From CAVWDI01 sp963793095 (lineage in GTDB: Bacteria > Chloroflexota > Anaerolineae > Anaerolineales > UBA4823), in contig CAWBYY010000002.1 in NCBI GenBank assembly GCA_963793095.1, forward strand, positions 1,116,001 through 1,180,000: a stretch of DNA of 64,000 nt. Direction: 5' to 3'. The translations under genes and the position numbers were made by a program. The notes below the pieces were generated by a model that had not been told where the DNA came from, ran no database searches, and worked only from the letters and a program-made list of their open reading frames with translations. Positions 1 to 9,900 of the stretch are shown one piece after another. Numbering within the stretch: position 1 is the stretch's first letter; each line of letters starts with the position of its first letter.

Positions 1-270
1 ATTGATTTCAATTCCGAAACTATTTCGTCCAGATCTCATTGCAGCGATATTCGTACTGCCTGTTCCAGCCATTGGATCTAGGACAAACTCCTGCTCTTTG
101 GTAAAAAATTCGATAAATGTTTGTACAAGCGTTTCCGGGAATTTTGCAGGATGTTGGTGGGCTTTTCTTTGACGTGGCGGGGGGTTGTGAATAAACCAGG
201 ATTTCTGGAATTTAAGCCATTCCCTGGTTGACAAATTGTTAAGCCGGTTTTGAAAATTGTGTTTGGACAT
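1..270 (-). CDS. Site-specific DNA methyltransferase, N-terminal part (cut by window edge)
   Basis: The minus-strand frame from the ATG at 268-270 stays open for 90 codons to the left edge. It contains a HPAKFPE motif (around residues 42-48) followed by the SAM-binding motif I DPMAGTGST (about residues 67-75) and a FGIEIN strand end. This X-then-I layout is typical of amino-DNA methyltransferases (N6-adenine or N4-cytosine type) that act on exocyclic amino groups using S-adenosylmethionine. The catalytic DPPY-type motif and target-recognition region lie outside the window, so the class and the target site cannot be told. It is separated by only 12 bases from the lipoprotein gene read in the same direction. 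No restriction endonuclease is visible here, so it may be an orphan enzyme. Confidence 0.75.
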   Translation of the reverse strand, partial: MSKHNFQNRLNNLSTREWLKFQKSWFIHNPPPRQRKAHQHPAKFPETLVQTFIEFFTKEQEFVLDPMAGTGSTNIAAMRSGRNSFGIEIN

Positions 271-282
271 GATCAATGCCGG

Positions 283-1059
283 TCAATCAATTTCATAAAT
301 ATCTAATTCTGAAAATGAGACCGTCGTTTCATTTTCGCCTGCAGCTCTTACAAAAACTCCTATGCTTCCATTTGAAAGTGTCGGATCCATCATTGAATAT
401 AGAAATTCATTATTTATAAAAAACTGCATTTCTTTGCCATTAGCCAACACTGCTAAACGTGAATCGCTCGGCGCTCCCGGGGGAATTGCACCGCTGATTG
501 TAAAAGGTTGGGGGGACGAAGCCTGACCTTCATACAGTCGATCAATACGGTATTTTCCATCACAGGTAATCGAAAATCTGTAAAAATCGCCTGGAGATGT
601 GAATCTAAACAGAAAACCGTATTCATCTTCTCCCCTGCAGATTCCTGGGCGAGCAGTAATTTCCATATAGAAATTTGACAGATTTGTTTGTTCACGCAGG
701 CTGAAAAGATATCCACGCTCTTTTTTTACAGCCAGCGATAACTCGTTATTTCCCAAGGCGATAATTCCATCGGCGAAGGTGCCCAATTCCCAATTCGCAG
801 GATCGCTGAAGTCATCTGAAAACAATCTGCTGCCGTAGTTTAAGGCTGTTTCTGCAGTCGGTGTGATTAATTTCGAAGATGCAGGCAAAGGGGTGTAGGT
901 TGGGGTTGGTGGGAACCAGACTTTTGTTGGCAGGGGGGTTTTAGAAGCAGCTGGGATTACAGAATTCAGTGGTTGTGTCTCAACCTTGATCAGGGGAAGG
1001 CAAGCCACAGTCGTGAGAATTAGATTGAATCCTAAGATGATCAGAATAATTCGATTCAT
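283..1059 (-). CDS. Putative lipoprotein with LamG/DUF1080-like beta-sandwich domain
   Basis: This 258-residue protein starts with a short signal peptide (MNRIILIILGFNLILTTVAC) whose last residues TTVAC form a lipobox, so Cys20 is probably lipidated and the protein anchored to the outer face of the membrane. A Pro/Thr-rich linker (PTPTYTPLP, about residues 51-59) follows, a type of linker I associate with Chloroflexota surface proteins. From about residue 80 the sequence (FSDDFSDPANWELG ... GSIGVFVRAAG) looks like a concanavalin/laminin-G-like beta-sandwich of the kind found in carbohydrate-binding or DUF1080 proteins. Ligand and role are unknown. It reads divergently from the dehydrogenase gene downstream of 1263. 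Confidence 0.6.
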   Translation of the reverse strand: MNRIILIILGFNLILTTVACLPLIKVETQPLNSVIPAASKTPLPTKVWFPPTPTYTPLPASSKLITPTAETALNYGSRLFSDDFSDPANWELGTFADGIIALGNNELSLAVKKERGYLFSLREQTNLSNFYMEITARPGICRGEDEYGFLFRFTSPGDFYRFSITCDGKYRIDRLYEGQASSPQPFTISGAIPPGAPSDSRLAVLANGKEMQFFINNEFLYSMMDPTLSNGSIGVFVRAAGENETTVSFSELDIYEID

Positions 1060-1262
1060 CCTGTTAAGTTTACTATGGAAAGGAAAAATGGATTATCAAA
1101 ATTTTCCGGATGACTATTTGAGTATTAACCCATAAGCCTGACGAGCGGGTGTCCCAGAATATTTCGTGTAAAATTGGTTAGTGTTTGGGAAAAAAATCCG
1201 ATACTGACGAATTATCAAAAAAATCTTGGAAATTTGAAAGCCCATCAACAGGATGTGAATCT

Positions 1263-2282
1263 ATGATAAGAAAGAAAGTGGTGTTAATAACAGGGGCTTC
1301 AGGCGAAATGGGAACTGCCCTTATTAAAAAACTGGCAAGTTTTAAGGAAAACCAAATCATCTCTATTGACATCAACCCGTTAGAGGCTGAAAACGAATCG
1401 CTTTCCCACCATATTCAGGGAGATATCCTGGACAAAGGTTTACTTTCCAGGCTTGTAAGCGAATACGAAATTGATACGATTTACCATCTAGCGGCAATGC
1501 TGTCGACTCGGGCTGAATTTAAACCTGACGCAGCCCACAAAGTAAATGTTGAAGGGACTTTTGGATTATTACAACTTGCCTCAGAGCAGTCACAGTGGCG
1601 CAGTAAACCGGTCCTGTTCATATTCCCCAGTTCAATAGCATCATATGGTATGCCTGACCTTGAGATCAAATCACAATTTCCGAGGGTCCGGGAATGGGAA
1701 TGGAATTATCCCAGGACAATGTACGGATGTAATAAGCTTTATTGTGAGATGTTGGGTATATATTACAGTATGCATTTCAGGCAGTTAAGCGCTGAGTTAC
1801 CTGTCATGCTGGATTTCAGGAGCATCAGGTTTCCTGGTTTAATCAGCGCTTTTACATTACCCAGTGGGGGTACAAGTGACTATGGTCCTGAGATGCTTCA
1901 TGCCGCTGCGAAAGGAGAACCATACGCATGTTTCGTAAGAGAAGACACTGCTATTCCTTTTATGGTGATGCCCGATGCGGTGGATGCGTTGGTAAATCTG
2001 GCAAACGCTCCTGAAGGGGATTTATGTCGGAGAGTGTACAATGTGACCAGTTTCAGTCTGACAGCCGGACAATTCCGCGACATGGTTTTGCGGTATATTC
2101 CAGATGCAAAAATTACCTTCGAGCCGGATGAAAAAAGACAGGGGATTGTTGATAGTTGGCCAGCCGGATTGAATGACAATGATGCCAGAAGAGATTGGGG
2201 ATGGCAGCCAAGATTTGACCTGGACCGTTCCTTTTCTGATTATTTAGTGCCAAATATTATCAAACAGTACAGGACAAACTGA
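1263..2282 (+). CDS. NAD-dependent epimerase/dehydratase family, L-threonine 3-dehydrogenase-like
   Basis: The 339-residue product is an extended short-chain dehydrogenase. The NAD-binding motif TGASGEMG lies at residues 10-17 and the catalytic Tyr154-x3-Lys158 pair (YGCNK) is present. The middle region (SGGTSDYGPEML, then AIPFMVMPDA) and the tail (SWPAGLNDNDARRDWGW) closely resemble the GalE-like L-threonine 3-dehydrogenases, which oxidise threonine to 2-amino-3-ketobutyrate in threonine catabolism. I chose the ATG at 1263; a TTG at 1185 in the same frame would add 26 residues ahead of the Rossmann fold and is unlikely. The next gene starts 34 bases later and encodes another oxidoreductase, so the pair may be co-transcribed. 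Family membership is firm; the exact substrate is inferred. Confidence 0.75.
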   Translation: MIRKKVVLITGASGEMGTALIKKLASFKENQIISIDINPLEAENESLSHHIQGDILDKGLLSRLVSEYEIDTIYHLAAMLSTRAEFKPDAAHKVNVEGTFGLLQLASEQSQWRSKPVLFIFPSSIASYGMPDLEIKSQFPRVREWEWNYPRTMYGCNKLYCEMLGIYYSMHFRQLSAELPVMLDFRSIRFPGLISAFTLPSGGTSDYGPEMLHAAAKGEPYACFVREDTAIPFMVMPDAVDALVNLANAPEGDLCRRVYNVTSFSLTAGQFRDMVLRYIPDAKITFEPDEKRQGIVDSWPAGLNDNDARRDWGWQPRFDLDRSFSDYLVPNIIKQYRTN

Positions 2283-2316
2283 ACTTCTAGTATTGGAAAT
2301 ATTTGAGGAATTTTTC

Positions 2317-3213
2317 ATGCAGGAATACATTAAAGTCGGGTACATCGGGTTAGGATTAATGGGTAGATCAATGGCAAGGAATATCCTCAAGGCTGGTTAC
2401 CCATTGGTGGTGCATAACCGGAGCCGGGGAGCAGTGAAAGAATTGGTAGAAGCGGGTGCAGCTGAGGCATTTAGCCCAGCAGAGGTCGCACAACTATCTG
2501 ATATTGTTTTTACTAACCTGCCTGATTCTCCGGACGTGGAAACAGTTGCGCTCGGACCGGACGGGATTATTGAAGGAGTAAGAGCGGGTATGGTTTATAT
2601 TGATAATTCGACAATAAAACCGGCAACTGCCAGGCATATTGCTTGCGAATTTGAGAGCAAGGGAGCGTTCTTTTTAGATGCGCCGGTAAGCGGCGGGGAT
2701 ATCGGAGCTAAAGACGGAACATTAACCATCATGGTGGGTGGGAAAAAAGAAGGTCTGGAAATCGCAATGCCGGTTTTTCGTGCTGTTGGTAAAACGATAA
2801 CGCATGTCGGTGAAGCTGGATCAGGACAAATCGCAAAAGCAGCCAACCAGATCATGGTTGCTGCACAGATGGTAGCGTTGGGGGAGTTATTAATTTTCGC
2901 CAAGAAAGCCGGTGCCGATCCACAGAAAGTGGTTGATGCAATTAAAGGAGGCGCTGCCCAGTGCTGGAGCCTGGACAATAAAACACCAAGGCTGTTCTCC
3001 GGGAACCGGGAGCCTGGATTTAAAGCCTACATGCAGGCAAAAGATCTTGGAATCGTGATGGATACCGCCCGTGAATATGGTGTCCCTCTGACTGCAGCTG
3101 CAGTTCATTCGCAGTTGTTTAATGCAATGCTGGAAATGGGTATGAGTGAAATGGATAACTCAGCAGTTATTGGGGTAATCGAAAAACTGGCTGGTGAAAA
3201 TTTACTGGATTGA
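2317..3213 (+). CDS. 3-hydroxyisobutyrate dehydrogenase / tartronate semialdehyde reductase family
   Basis: This 298-residue protein is a beta-hydroxyacid dehydrogenase. It has the N-terminal dinucleotide motif GLGLMG (residues 11-16), the substrate-binding motif DAPVSGG (121-127), and the catalytic lysine in GQIAKAANQ (Lys174, with Asn178). The family reversibly oxidises short 3-hydroxy acids or reduces 2-hydroxy-3-oxopropionate with NAD(P)H. The substrate cannot be fixed from sequence alone. The ATG at 2317 is preceded by GAGGA at 2305-2309 at good spacing, which decides against the upstream TTG at 2293. It follows the threonine dehydrogenase-like gene closely. Confidence 0.8.
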   Translation: MQEYIKVGYIGLGLMGRSMARNILKAGYPLVVHNRSRGAVKELVEAGAAEAFSPAEVAQLSDIVFTNLPDSPDVETVALGPDGIIEGVRAGMVYIDNSTIKPATARHIACEFESKGAFFLDAPVSGGDIGAKDGTLTIMVGGKKEGLEIAMPVFRAVGKTITHVGEAGSGQIAKAANQIMVAAQMVALGELLIFAKKAGADPQKVVDAIKGGAAQCWSLDNKTPRLFSGNREPGFKAYMQAKDLGIVMDTAREYGVPLTAAAVHSQLFNAMLEMGMSEMDNSAVIGVIEKLAGENLLD

Positions 3214-3348
3214 TAAAATTTTTAAATCCACCTCTGGTTTCAAAAAAATTTACAGCGCAACCAAATGATTTTTTCTCCGTATATTCTGATACAGGAATGT
3301 GAATAACGGGATTAGCATTTATAAACGGGGTCATCGAGGAGTAATTGT

Positions 3349-3927
3349 GTGCAGGAATTAAATCCGGAATGGCTACTGCAGGTAAAAGCTGGCGATATTG
3401 GGGCTTTTACACAAATTGTAGAGACCTTCCAGAAACCAGTTTACAGTTTATGTTATCGAATGTTGGGAAATGCGCAGGATGCAGAAGATGCAGCTCAAGA
3501 AACATTCATGCGGGCGTATAAATCAATGCACCGATTCGATCTGAAACGCCCATTTTCTACCTGGCTGCTTTCGATTGCAGCCCATTACTGTATTGATCAA
3601 ATAAGAAAAGCCAGGATGAAGTTGATATCAATTGAAGAGCTTTCCATTCCAGAACTCCCGGACAGAGAATTGGGAGTAGAAATGAAGCTCAGCCACAAGG
3701 AAGAACAAGAGAAAATAAGGATATTGTTGGAAGCCCTCAGCCCTACAGATAGAGCCTGTGTTGTGATGTATTACTGGCATGAATTTTCTTACGACGAAAT
3801 ATGTGATGCATTATCGCTCTCGCAAAGCGCAGTAAAAAGCCGTTTGCACCGAGCAAGGAGAGAAATGGCCCGGCAGTGGAAAAATAACTATTCTAAATCA
3901 TTATTAATGGAAGGAATGGTGTCATGA
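3349..3927 (+). CDS. RNA polymerase ECF-type sigma factor
   Basis: The 192-residue protein has the two-domain plan of extracytoplasmic-function sigma factors. Region 2 (about residues 20-95) includes AQDAEDAAQETFMRAY and PFSTWLLSIAAHYCIDQIRK; region 4 (about 120-175) includes the helix-turn-helix YDEICDALSLSQSAVKSRLHRARR. It directs core RNA polymerase to its own regulon. The GTG start at 3349 is preceded by GAGGAG at 3336-3341. The stop overlaps the start of a zinc-finger anti-sigma gene by 4 bases, so the pair is translationally coupled and the sigma factor is probably held inactive at the membrane by its neighbour. The signal and regulon are unknown. Confidence 0.9.
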   Translation: MQELNPEWLLQVKAGDIGAFTQIVETFQKPVYSLCYRMLGNAQDAEDAAQETFMRAYKSMHRFDLKRPFSTWLLSIAAHYCIDQIRKARMKLISIEELSIPELPDRELGVEMKLSHKEEQEKIRILLEALSPTDRACVVMYYWHEFSYDEICDALSLSQSAVKSRLHRARREMARQWKNNYSKSLLMEGMVS

Positions 3928-4478
3928 ATCATCAACCTTATGAAGAATGGCTGTTTTTTGACCCTGATAACCCGAAAGAACAACTTTCGAAAGAAGAAGT
4001 TGTCGAGCTTCAAGAGCACATCGAAGGTTGTCCATCCTGCCGTTCACTTATGCACGCCTGGAACGAGGTCAAAGTAGAATTGGAATTGACACCACAAATA
4101 TCTCCCGAGAAAGGTTTCACCGATCGTTGGGCAAAACGCCTGGAAATCATAAATCATCAAGTACGCCGAAAAGAGGCCTTGAGGGTATTTTTGTTATTAC
4201 TGCTCGGCGTAGGTGTAATGATGGGTATGTTGATTGTTTTGCTCTGGCCTTCCGTCAGTTCTCCGAATGATGTTTTCTGGTCTGCATACGGCAGGTTTAT
4301 CAATATTTATTCGATGCTATATGTGGTTTTGACTTCACTCACAACGATATTCAATGCATCAATTAAATTTGTACCAATGTCTTTGTGGATAATTTTGATG
4401 GGCATTATTTTTGAACTTGGTGTTATTTGGATAGTGTCGTATCGAGCACTCACACTTCCCAGGAGGATAAACCCATGA
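3924..4478 (+). CDS. Zinc-finger anti-sigma factor, membrane-bound
   Basis: The 184-residue product starts with a short cytoplasmic domain carrying a His32-x3-Cys36-x2-Cys39 motif (EHIEGCPSC), the zinc-binding signature of ZAS-type anti-sigma factors that sequester ECF sigma factors. A hydrophobic stretch at about residues 88-109 is the first membrane segment, and two more follow towards the C-terminus. Overlap by ATGA with the sigma gene upstream and again with the membrane protein downstream makes a tight three-gene unit. The sensory input is not evident; it could come through the third protein, which is inference. Confidence 0.85.
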   Translation: MNHQPYEEWLFFDPDNPKEQLSKEEVVELQEHIEGCPSCRSLMHAWNEVKVELELTPQISPEKGFTDRWAKRLEIINHQVRRKEALRVFLLLLLGVGVMMGMLIVLLWPSVSSPNDVFWSAYGRFINIYSMLYVVLTSLTTIFNASIKFVPMSLWIILMGIIFELGVIWIVSYRALTLPRRINP

Positions 4479-5671
4479 AAGCAAATTTCTCTAACTTTTT
4501 TTTAGTATTAATTACGATTGGATCAGTGGTTGTTTTATCGTTCTGGCAATTAACAAATAAAGTTTTTGCCTACAGTCCTGATCCGGACGTGAATTCAATG
4601 ATTTTGAATTCGCTCAAAGAAGATAATACAGGGACTGGCTGGTTAAAGGATATAAAGATTTATTCCTCCGACCAGGCGCTCATTATTGATTTCCTTGACG
4701 AAAAAGATAATGATGGAAAGCTGGTTTTTGGAGGGAGTTATACATTAAGACCTGGAGAAGTGTTAGACAGCGATTTGGTGGTGATGGGTGGAGAGGCAAT
4801 CCTGCAAGAAGGTTCAATTGTTAATGGCGCTGTTGTACTATTCGGTGGGACTCTTCGGGCTGACGGCGAAATTACGGGGGAATTGGTTTCTTTTGGCGGT
4901 CAGGTTGAATTGGGGGATACTGCAAAAATTGAGGGTGATGCAGTATCCTTTGGCGGAGATTTTTCGTATTCTGAGAACACCGAGTTTGGTGGAGAATTGA
5001 TATCGGAATTTCCGGGGCCGAAGAATTTTAAATTTTCAGATGATTTCGATATTTCAAATATTTCCCCATCAGGCTTTTGGCCAAGTTTAAACCCGTTTAT
5101 TGAAGTAATGTGGCTTTTCTTACGTTCGTTTATATGGGCAGCACTGGCGATTATCGTCCTGCTGTTCTTGGAAAAACCTGTAGAAAGAATATCTGATACT
5201 GTAGTCATGCAACCAGTTGTCAGCGGGGGGCTGGGTTTGTTGACCTCGATCGTCGCCCCGGTTCTACTGGTCGCCCTCACAATCACGATCATTGGAATAC
5301 CTTTAAGCCTGGTGTTGGTTTTTATCCTGGGAATAGCCTGGGCTCTTGGGATCGTTTCTATTGGCTATCTGGTTGGAAATCGGATCGCCCGCATGTTAAA
5401 TCAATCCTGGGCAGAACCGGTTAATGCGGGCGCAGGGGCGTTTATATTGACATTTGTAATCAATGGAATTGGTTTATTCGTTCCATGTGTGGGATGGTTA
5501 ATCCCTGCAATGGTTGGAGTAGTAGGCCTGGGAGCAGTAGTGCTCACACGTTTTGGAACTCAATCATATCCAGTAACAGGGAATGCTGAAATGGTTGAAA
5601 TTGATGAAACAAAAAACCTAATTGAGGTTCATGAATCATCGGGTCTTAGTAATGGAACTGATCAAGAATGA
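4475..5671 (+). CDS. Bactofilin-like polymer-forming domain protein with membrane segments
   Basis: The 398-residue protein has an N-terminal hydrophobic signal segment (residues about 8-25), then a region around residues 85-170 made of short repeats with GG steps (VVMGGEA, VVLFGGTL, VSFGGQV, VSFGGDF) that look like a right-handed beta-helix of the bactofilin/polymer-forming kind. The C-terminal half carries about four strongly hydrophobic helices (residues about 210-360). The ATG at 4475 overlaps the anti-sigma stop and has AGGAGG at 4461-4466, which settles the start over the upstream ATG at 4427. Its position in a sigma/anti-sigma operon suggests a role in envelope sensing or response; this is inferred from context only. 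Confidence 0.65.
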   Translation: MKANFSNFFLVLITIGSVVVLSFWQLTNKVFAYSPDPDVNSMILNSLKEDNTGTGWLKDIKIYSSDQALIIDFLDEKDNDGKLVFGGSYTLRPGEVLDSDLVVMGGEAILQEGSIVNGAVVLFGGTLRADGEITGELVSFGGQVELGDTAKIEGDAVSFGGDFSYSENTEFGGELISEFPGPKNFKFSDDFDISNISPSGFWPSLNPFIEVMWLFLRSFIWAALAIIVLLFLEKPVERISDTVVMQPVVSGGLGLLTSIVAPVLLVALTITIIGIPLSLVLVFILGIAWALGIVSIGYLVGNRIARMLNQSWAEPVNAGAGAFILTFVINGIGLFVPCVGWLIPAMVGVVGLGAVVLTRFGTQSYPVTGNAEMVEIDETKNLIEVHESSGLSNGTDQE

Positions 5672-5760
5672 AATTATGTTGTTGAAGGACAGAACGAATA
5701 TGCGATAGAAAAATCGGGCGAATAATAAGACCTAATGGGAAGAATCCCAAAACATCCTAG

Positions 5761-5794
5761 CTCACAGATGTGATTTAACCAATCCATCTGTGAG
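5761..5794. terminator. Bidirectional intrinsic terminator between convergent genes
   Basis: A perfect 10-bp stem (CTCACAGATG at 5761-5770 and CATCTGTGAG at 5785-5794) encloses a 14-base loop and is followed by ATTGTTTT on the plus strand. It lies between the convergent bactofilin-like gene and era, where a shared terminator is expected. Confidence 0.8.
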
Positions 5795-5805
5795 ATTGTT
5801 TTCAG

Positions 5806-6720
5806 TTAGAAACCAAAACGCTTCAGCACTTTTTCGTCATTCCGCCAATCTTTGCGGACCTTCACATTCAACCGCAGGTAGACTTTTCTTCCGCTCATTT
5901 TCTCGATTGTTGTTCGGGCGGTTGTACCAATCTTTTTTATCATTTCCCCGTTATGTCCAATGACAATCGGTTTGTGAGAATCACGCTCAACGAATACCGT
6001 CGCTTCAATATAAGCACCATTTCCGTTTCTTTCTTTGTATTGATCGATACGAACTGCAATTCCATGGGGAATTTCATCTCTCAGGATTTTTAATGCCGAT
6101 TCTCGAATCAGATCTGCTGCAATTTCACGTTCATATAAATCAGTAATCTGGTCTTCAGGATAGAAATGAATGCCCTCGGGGATTAATGAAATAATTAAAT
6201 CTAACAGTGCATTAATATTCCTGCCAAATGCGGCCGAAATTGGGATAATTTTTGCATCAGGTAATTTTTCTTCCCAAAAGTGATATTGATTTGTAAGTCC
6301 GGATTCATCTATTAAGTCGATTTTATTTAAGGCAACTACAGCAGGTGTTTTTCTATCCAGATCATTAATCAAATGTATTAATTTTTTATCTTCTTCATCA
6401 GGATACTTGGAGACATCAACAATAAGGAGAATTAAATCATTATTTTCAAGGGTGTCTATCGCTTCCCGGTTCATTTTTTCACCAAGTTTATGAACCGGGC
6501 GATGAATTCCAGGTGTGTCAATAAATACAATCTGGACATCTGAAGTTTCACTACTTGAAGTCAAAATGCCCAACTGATTTTTACGGGTAGTTTGAGGCCT
6601 AGATGAGACCGCGGCAATTTTTTGTCCGATAAGGGAGTTTATTAATGTTGATTTTCCGACATTTGGCCGGCCTAAAACTGCCACAAAACCAGCTTTTACT
6701 AAAGGACCCTTTTCAATCAT
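5806..6720 (-). CDS. era: GTPase Era
   Basis: The 304-residue protein is a full-length Era, the GTPase that binds 16S rRNA near its 3' end and helps 30S subunit maturation. G1 is GRPNVGKST (residues 17-25), G3 is DTPG (68-71), G4 is NKID (132-135), and the C-terminal KH domain has the GxxG loop in IVIGHNGEMIKKIG. The family's closing RKDWRN...LKRFGF is present. It is transcribed away from rpoB; the two start codons are about 280 bases apart, so both promoters lie in that gap. Only the rpoB-side promoter is clear. Confidence 0.95.
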   Translation of the reverse strand: MIEKGPLVKAGFVAVLGRPNVGKSTLINSLIGQKIAAVSSRPQTTRKNQLGILTSSSETSDVQIVFIDTPGIHRPVHKLGEKMNREAIDTLENNDLILLIVDVSKYPDEEDKKLIHLINDLDRKTPAVVALNKIDLIDESGLTNQYHFWEEKLPDAKIIPISAAFGRNINALLDLIISLIPEGIHFYPEDQITDLYEREIAADLIRESALKILRDEIPHGIAVRIDQYKERNGNGAYIEATVFVERDSHKPIVIGHNGEMIKKIGTTARTTIEKMSGRKVYLRLNVKVRKDWRNDEKVLKRFGF

Positions 6721-6777
6721 ATTTCCTTGGAGAAGAATCTACTCATTGAATATTAATTTTATATCTCTAGATTTTTC

Positions 6778-6806
6778 TTGACCCGAATTATCCTATTCGG
6801 TATAAT
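6778..6806 (+). promoter_or_regulatory. Sigma-70-type promoter for rpoB, with an inverted repeat in the spacer
   Basis: TTGACC at 6778-6783 and TATAAT at 6801-6806 are separated by 17 bases, close to the ideal housekeeping promoter. The spacer contains the perfect inverted repeat CCGAAT (6783-6788) / ATTCGG (6795-6800), placed where a repressor would block polymerase. The predicted start near 6813 leaves an untranslated leader of about 190 bases before rpoB. Nothing else in 6721-6999 looks like a gene. Confidence 0.8.
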
Positions 6807-6999
6807 AAAGTTTTGTCAATTCAAAATATTCTTTTCGGGGACCCGGTTATAGTCAAGTGTTTAGAATTATCGCAACACTAAACCACTTTTAGGTCATTAA
6901 AAAGATTAATAATTTTGTAGCTCAGACCTTATTTGTTTTCAGTAAATATATCACATTGGAATTGAAACAAAAAACCCTCTACGGAATGGGAGAACAGGA

Positions 7000-9900
7000 A
7001 TGGCGAATAGTTTTCCGAGCAAATCCTACCCGCGTATAGATGTAAAGTTAGACTTACCTGATTTGATTGAAGTCCAATTGGAATCTTTCAAAAGGCTGAA
7101 ATCGGAAGGTTTGGCTGATCTTTTTCATGAACTTTCCCCAATTGAATCCTATAACAAAGGAATGAAATTGTACCTTCCAAGCAGGACAGAAGAATCAAAA
7201 CAGTGGGAATTGTCATACTGGTTTGGGGAGCCGAAGCATACAGTTGAGGAATGTGTTGAACGAGACCTTACATATTCAACCCCATTGAATATTTCTGTTC
7301 TGCTGATCGGCCCGGATGTCCCGGAGCCCATCAAGCAGGATATTTTCCTGGGTGATTTCCCGGAAATGACCGAAAAAGGTACTTTCGTTATAAATGGAAC
7401 TGAACGGGTTGTTGTATCGCAATTGATCCGGTCACCCGGTGTGTATTTTGAAGCCCCGGTCGATCGTTCTACTGGACGTCCACTTGCCATGGCGAAATTG
7501 ATCCCGGACCGGGGCGCCTGGATGGAATTTGAAACTCGTAAGAGCGATTATTTAACTTTGCGGTTCAACCGTAAACGTACAGTTCCGATCACAATTTTCC
7601 TGAGGGCTCTGTCTGCAGTAGATGATGGATTGGGGCTCGAAAATGAAAATCTCCATACGGGTACCGACGAAGAATTGATGAAGATCTTTGGGGATGTGGA
7701 TAACAATCCAGATCGCATGTATATACCATCTACGCTCTATCAGGAACCGGAATGGGATCTAAGTTCGGGTATTACTATCGCTGAAGCGGCATTGATGGAA
7801 TTCTTTAAACGGATGCGGCCAGGCGATCCTGCTACGCTTGAAAATGCACGTGATTTTTTGGTGGAGCAGCTTTTTGACCAGCGGCATTATGATTTAGAAA
7901 GAGTGGGACGCTATAAATTAAATCAAAAACTTGAGCTGGATAAAATTATCCCTCGCGATGTGCGGACAATAACTAAATCGGATATTATTCGGCTTGTACG
8001 CAGGATGATATTAATCAATAATGGAGTACAGGCTGCAGATGACATTGACCATCTGGGAAATCGCCGTGCTAAAACAGTCGGGGAGTTAATACAGAATAAA
8101 TTAAGGATTGGCCTCAGACGAATGGAAAGAGTGATTAAGGAAAGAATGTCCATACGTGACCAGGACCAGTTATCACCAATTACATTGATTAATATCAGGC
8201 CAGTAGTAGCAGCATTACGAGAATTCTTCGGTTCAAGCCAACTATCTCAATTCATGGATCAAACCAACCCGTTGGCTGAATTAAGACATAAACGTACATT
8301 ATCTGCTTTAGGACCTGGTGGGTTACGTAGAGAACGAGCCGGTTTTGATGTGCGAGATGTGCATCACTCACATTACGGCCGGATCTGTCCTATTGAGACG
8401 CCTGAAGGGCCGAACATTGGATTGATAGGTCGGCTGGCGACTTTTTCACGGGTTAACGAATATGGATTTATCGAGACACCTTACCGGAAGGTTGTCAAGT
8501 CATTAAAGGTGACCGATCCATTAATCCTTGGCAAGGCATTTTTTGAGAATATTGAAAATCCTGCAACTGAAAAAGTTATCTTCAAAGAAGGGCAGCGGAT
8601 TACGAACGATATTGTCGATGAACTTAAGAAACTGAAAATCACGGAAGTCTCGATTAAACCATATGTTTCGAACGAAATGGAATATTTATCCGCAGATGTT
8701 GAGGACAAATACGTAATAGCTCAGGCAAATACTCCACTGGATGAACATAATGAGTTTGTCCGCAGTAGAGTTTCCTGCCGGTACCATTCAACATTTATAT
8801 TCTCGATGACAAACATTATCGATTTTATGGATGTGGCGCCGCATCAGATTGTTGGGATAAGCGCATCTCTAATTCCATTCCTTGAGCATGATGACGCCAA
8901 CCGGGCGCTAATGGGTTCTAATATGCAGGCTCAGGCTGTACCGCTGTTAAAACCTGACGTACCTCAAGTTTCTACGGGCATGGAGTATTATGCAGCGATT
9001 GACTCTGGACAGGTAATTGTTGCAGATGAAGCAGGCGAGGTCACATCGGTAACTGGCCGGGAAATTACCATAAAATCAAATAATGGGCAGGAGAGAGTAT
9101 ACCCATTGAGAAAATATCACCGCTCGAACCAGAGTACCTGCATCGATCAAAGACCTGCGGTTGTGAAGAGCCAAAAAATTTCAAAAAATGAAGTAATTGC
9201 AGATTCATCCTCCACCGATGGCGGTGAATTGGCTCTCGGTCAAAATGTAGTTGTTGCTTTCATCTCATGGGAAGGCGGTAACTTTGAAGATGCAATACTG
9301 ATTTCAGAAAGACTAGTCCAGGATGATGTATTCACATCTGTTCATATTGAAAAATATGAAGTTGAATCTCGGGATACCCGGCTAGGGCCAGAAGAAATTA
9401 CCCGTGATATACCCAATGTTGGTGATGAGGCTATAAAAGACCTCGACGATAGAGGAATTATCCGGATTGGGGCGGAAGTTGGTCCCAATGACATACTGGT
9501 TGGGAAGATTTCTCCAAAAGGTGAAAAAGAGTTAACCCCTGAGGAACGATTGTTAAGAGCTATCTTTGGCGAAAAGTCACGAGATGTAAAAGACACTTCG
9601 CTGCGAATGCCGCATGGTGAGCGCGGCAAGGTGGTGGATTTGAAGGTATTCACCCGTGAAGATGATGCTGATCTTTCTGCCGGTGTAGATATGATGGTGC
9701 GGGTATCCGTCGCCCAGAGTCGAAAAATAACTGCGGGCGATAAAATGGCTGGCCGTCATGGCAATAAGGGGGTTGTATCGAAAGTAGTCCCCATGGAGGA
9801 TATGCCATTCCTGGAGGATGGCACACCAGTCGACATTATCCTGAACCCGTTGGGAGTACCGGGAAGGATGAATATTGGTCAGGTTCTGGAGACTCATTTA

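Noticed and set aside
453..716. Minus-strand frame inside the lipoprotein gene
   Set aside because: It is in another frame of a gene with a clear signal peptide and domain; no support of its own.
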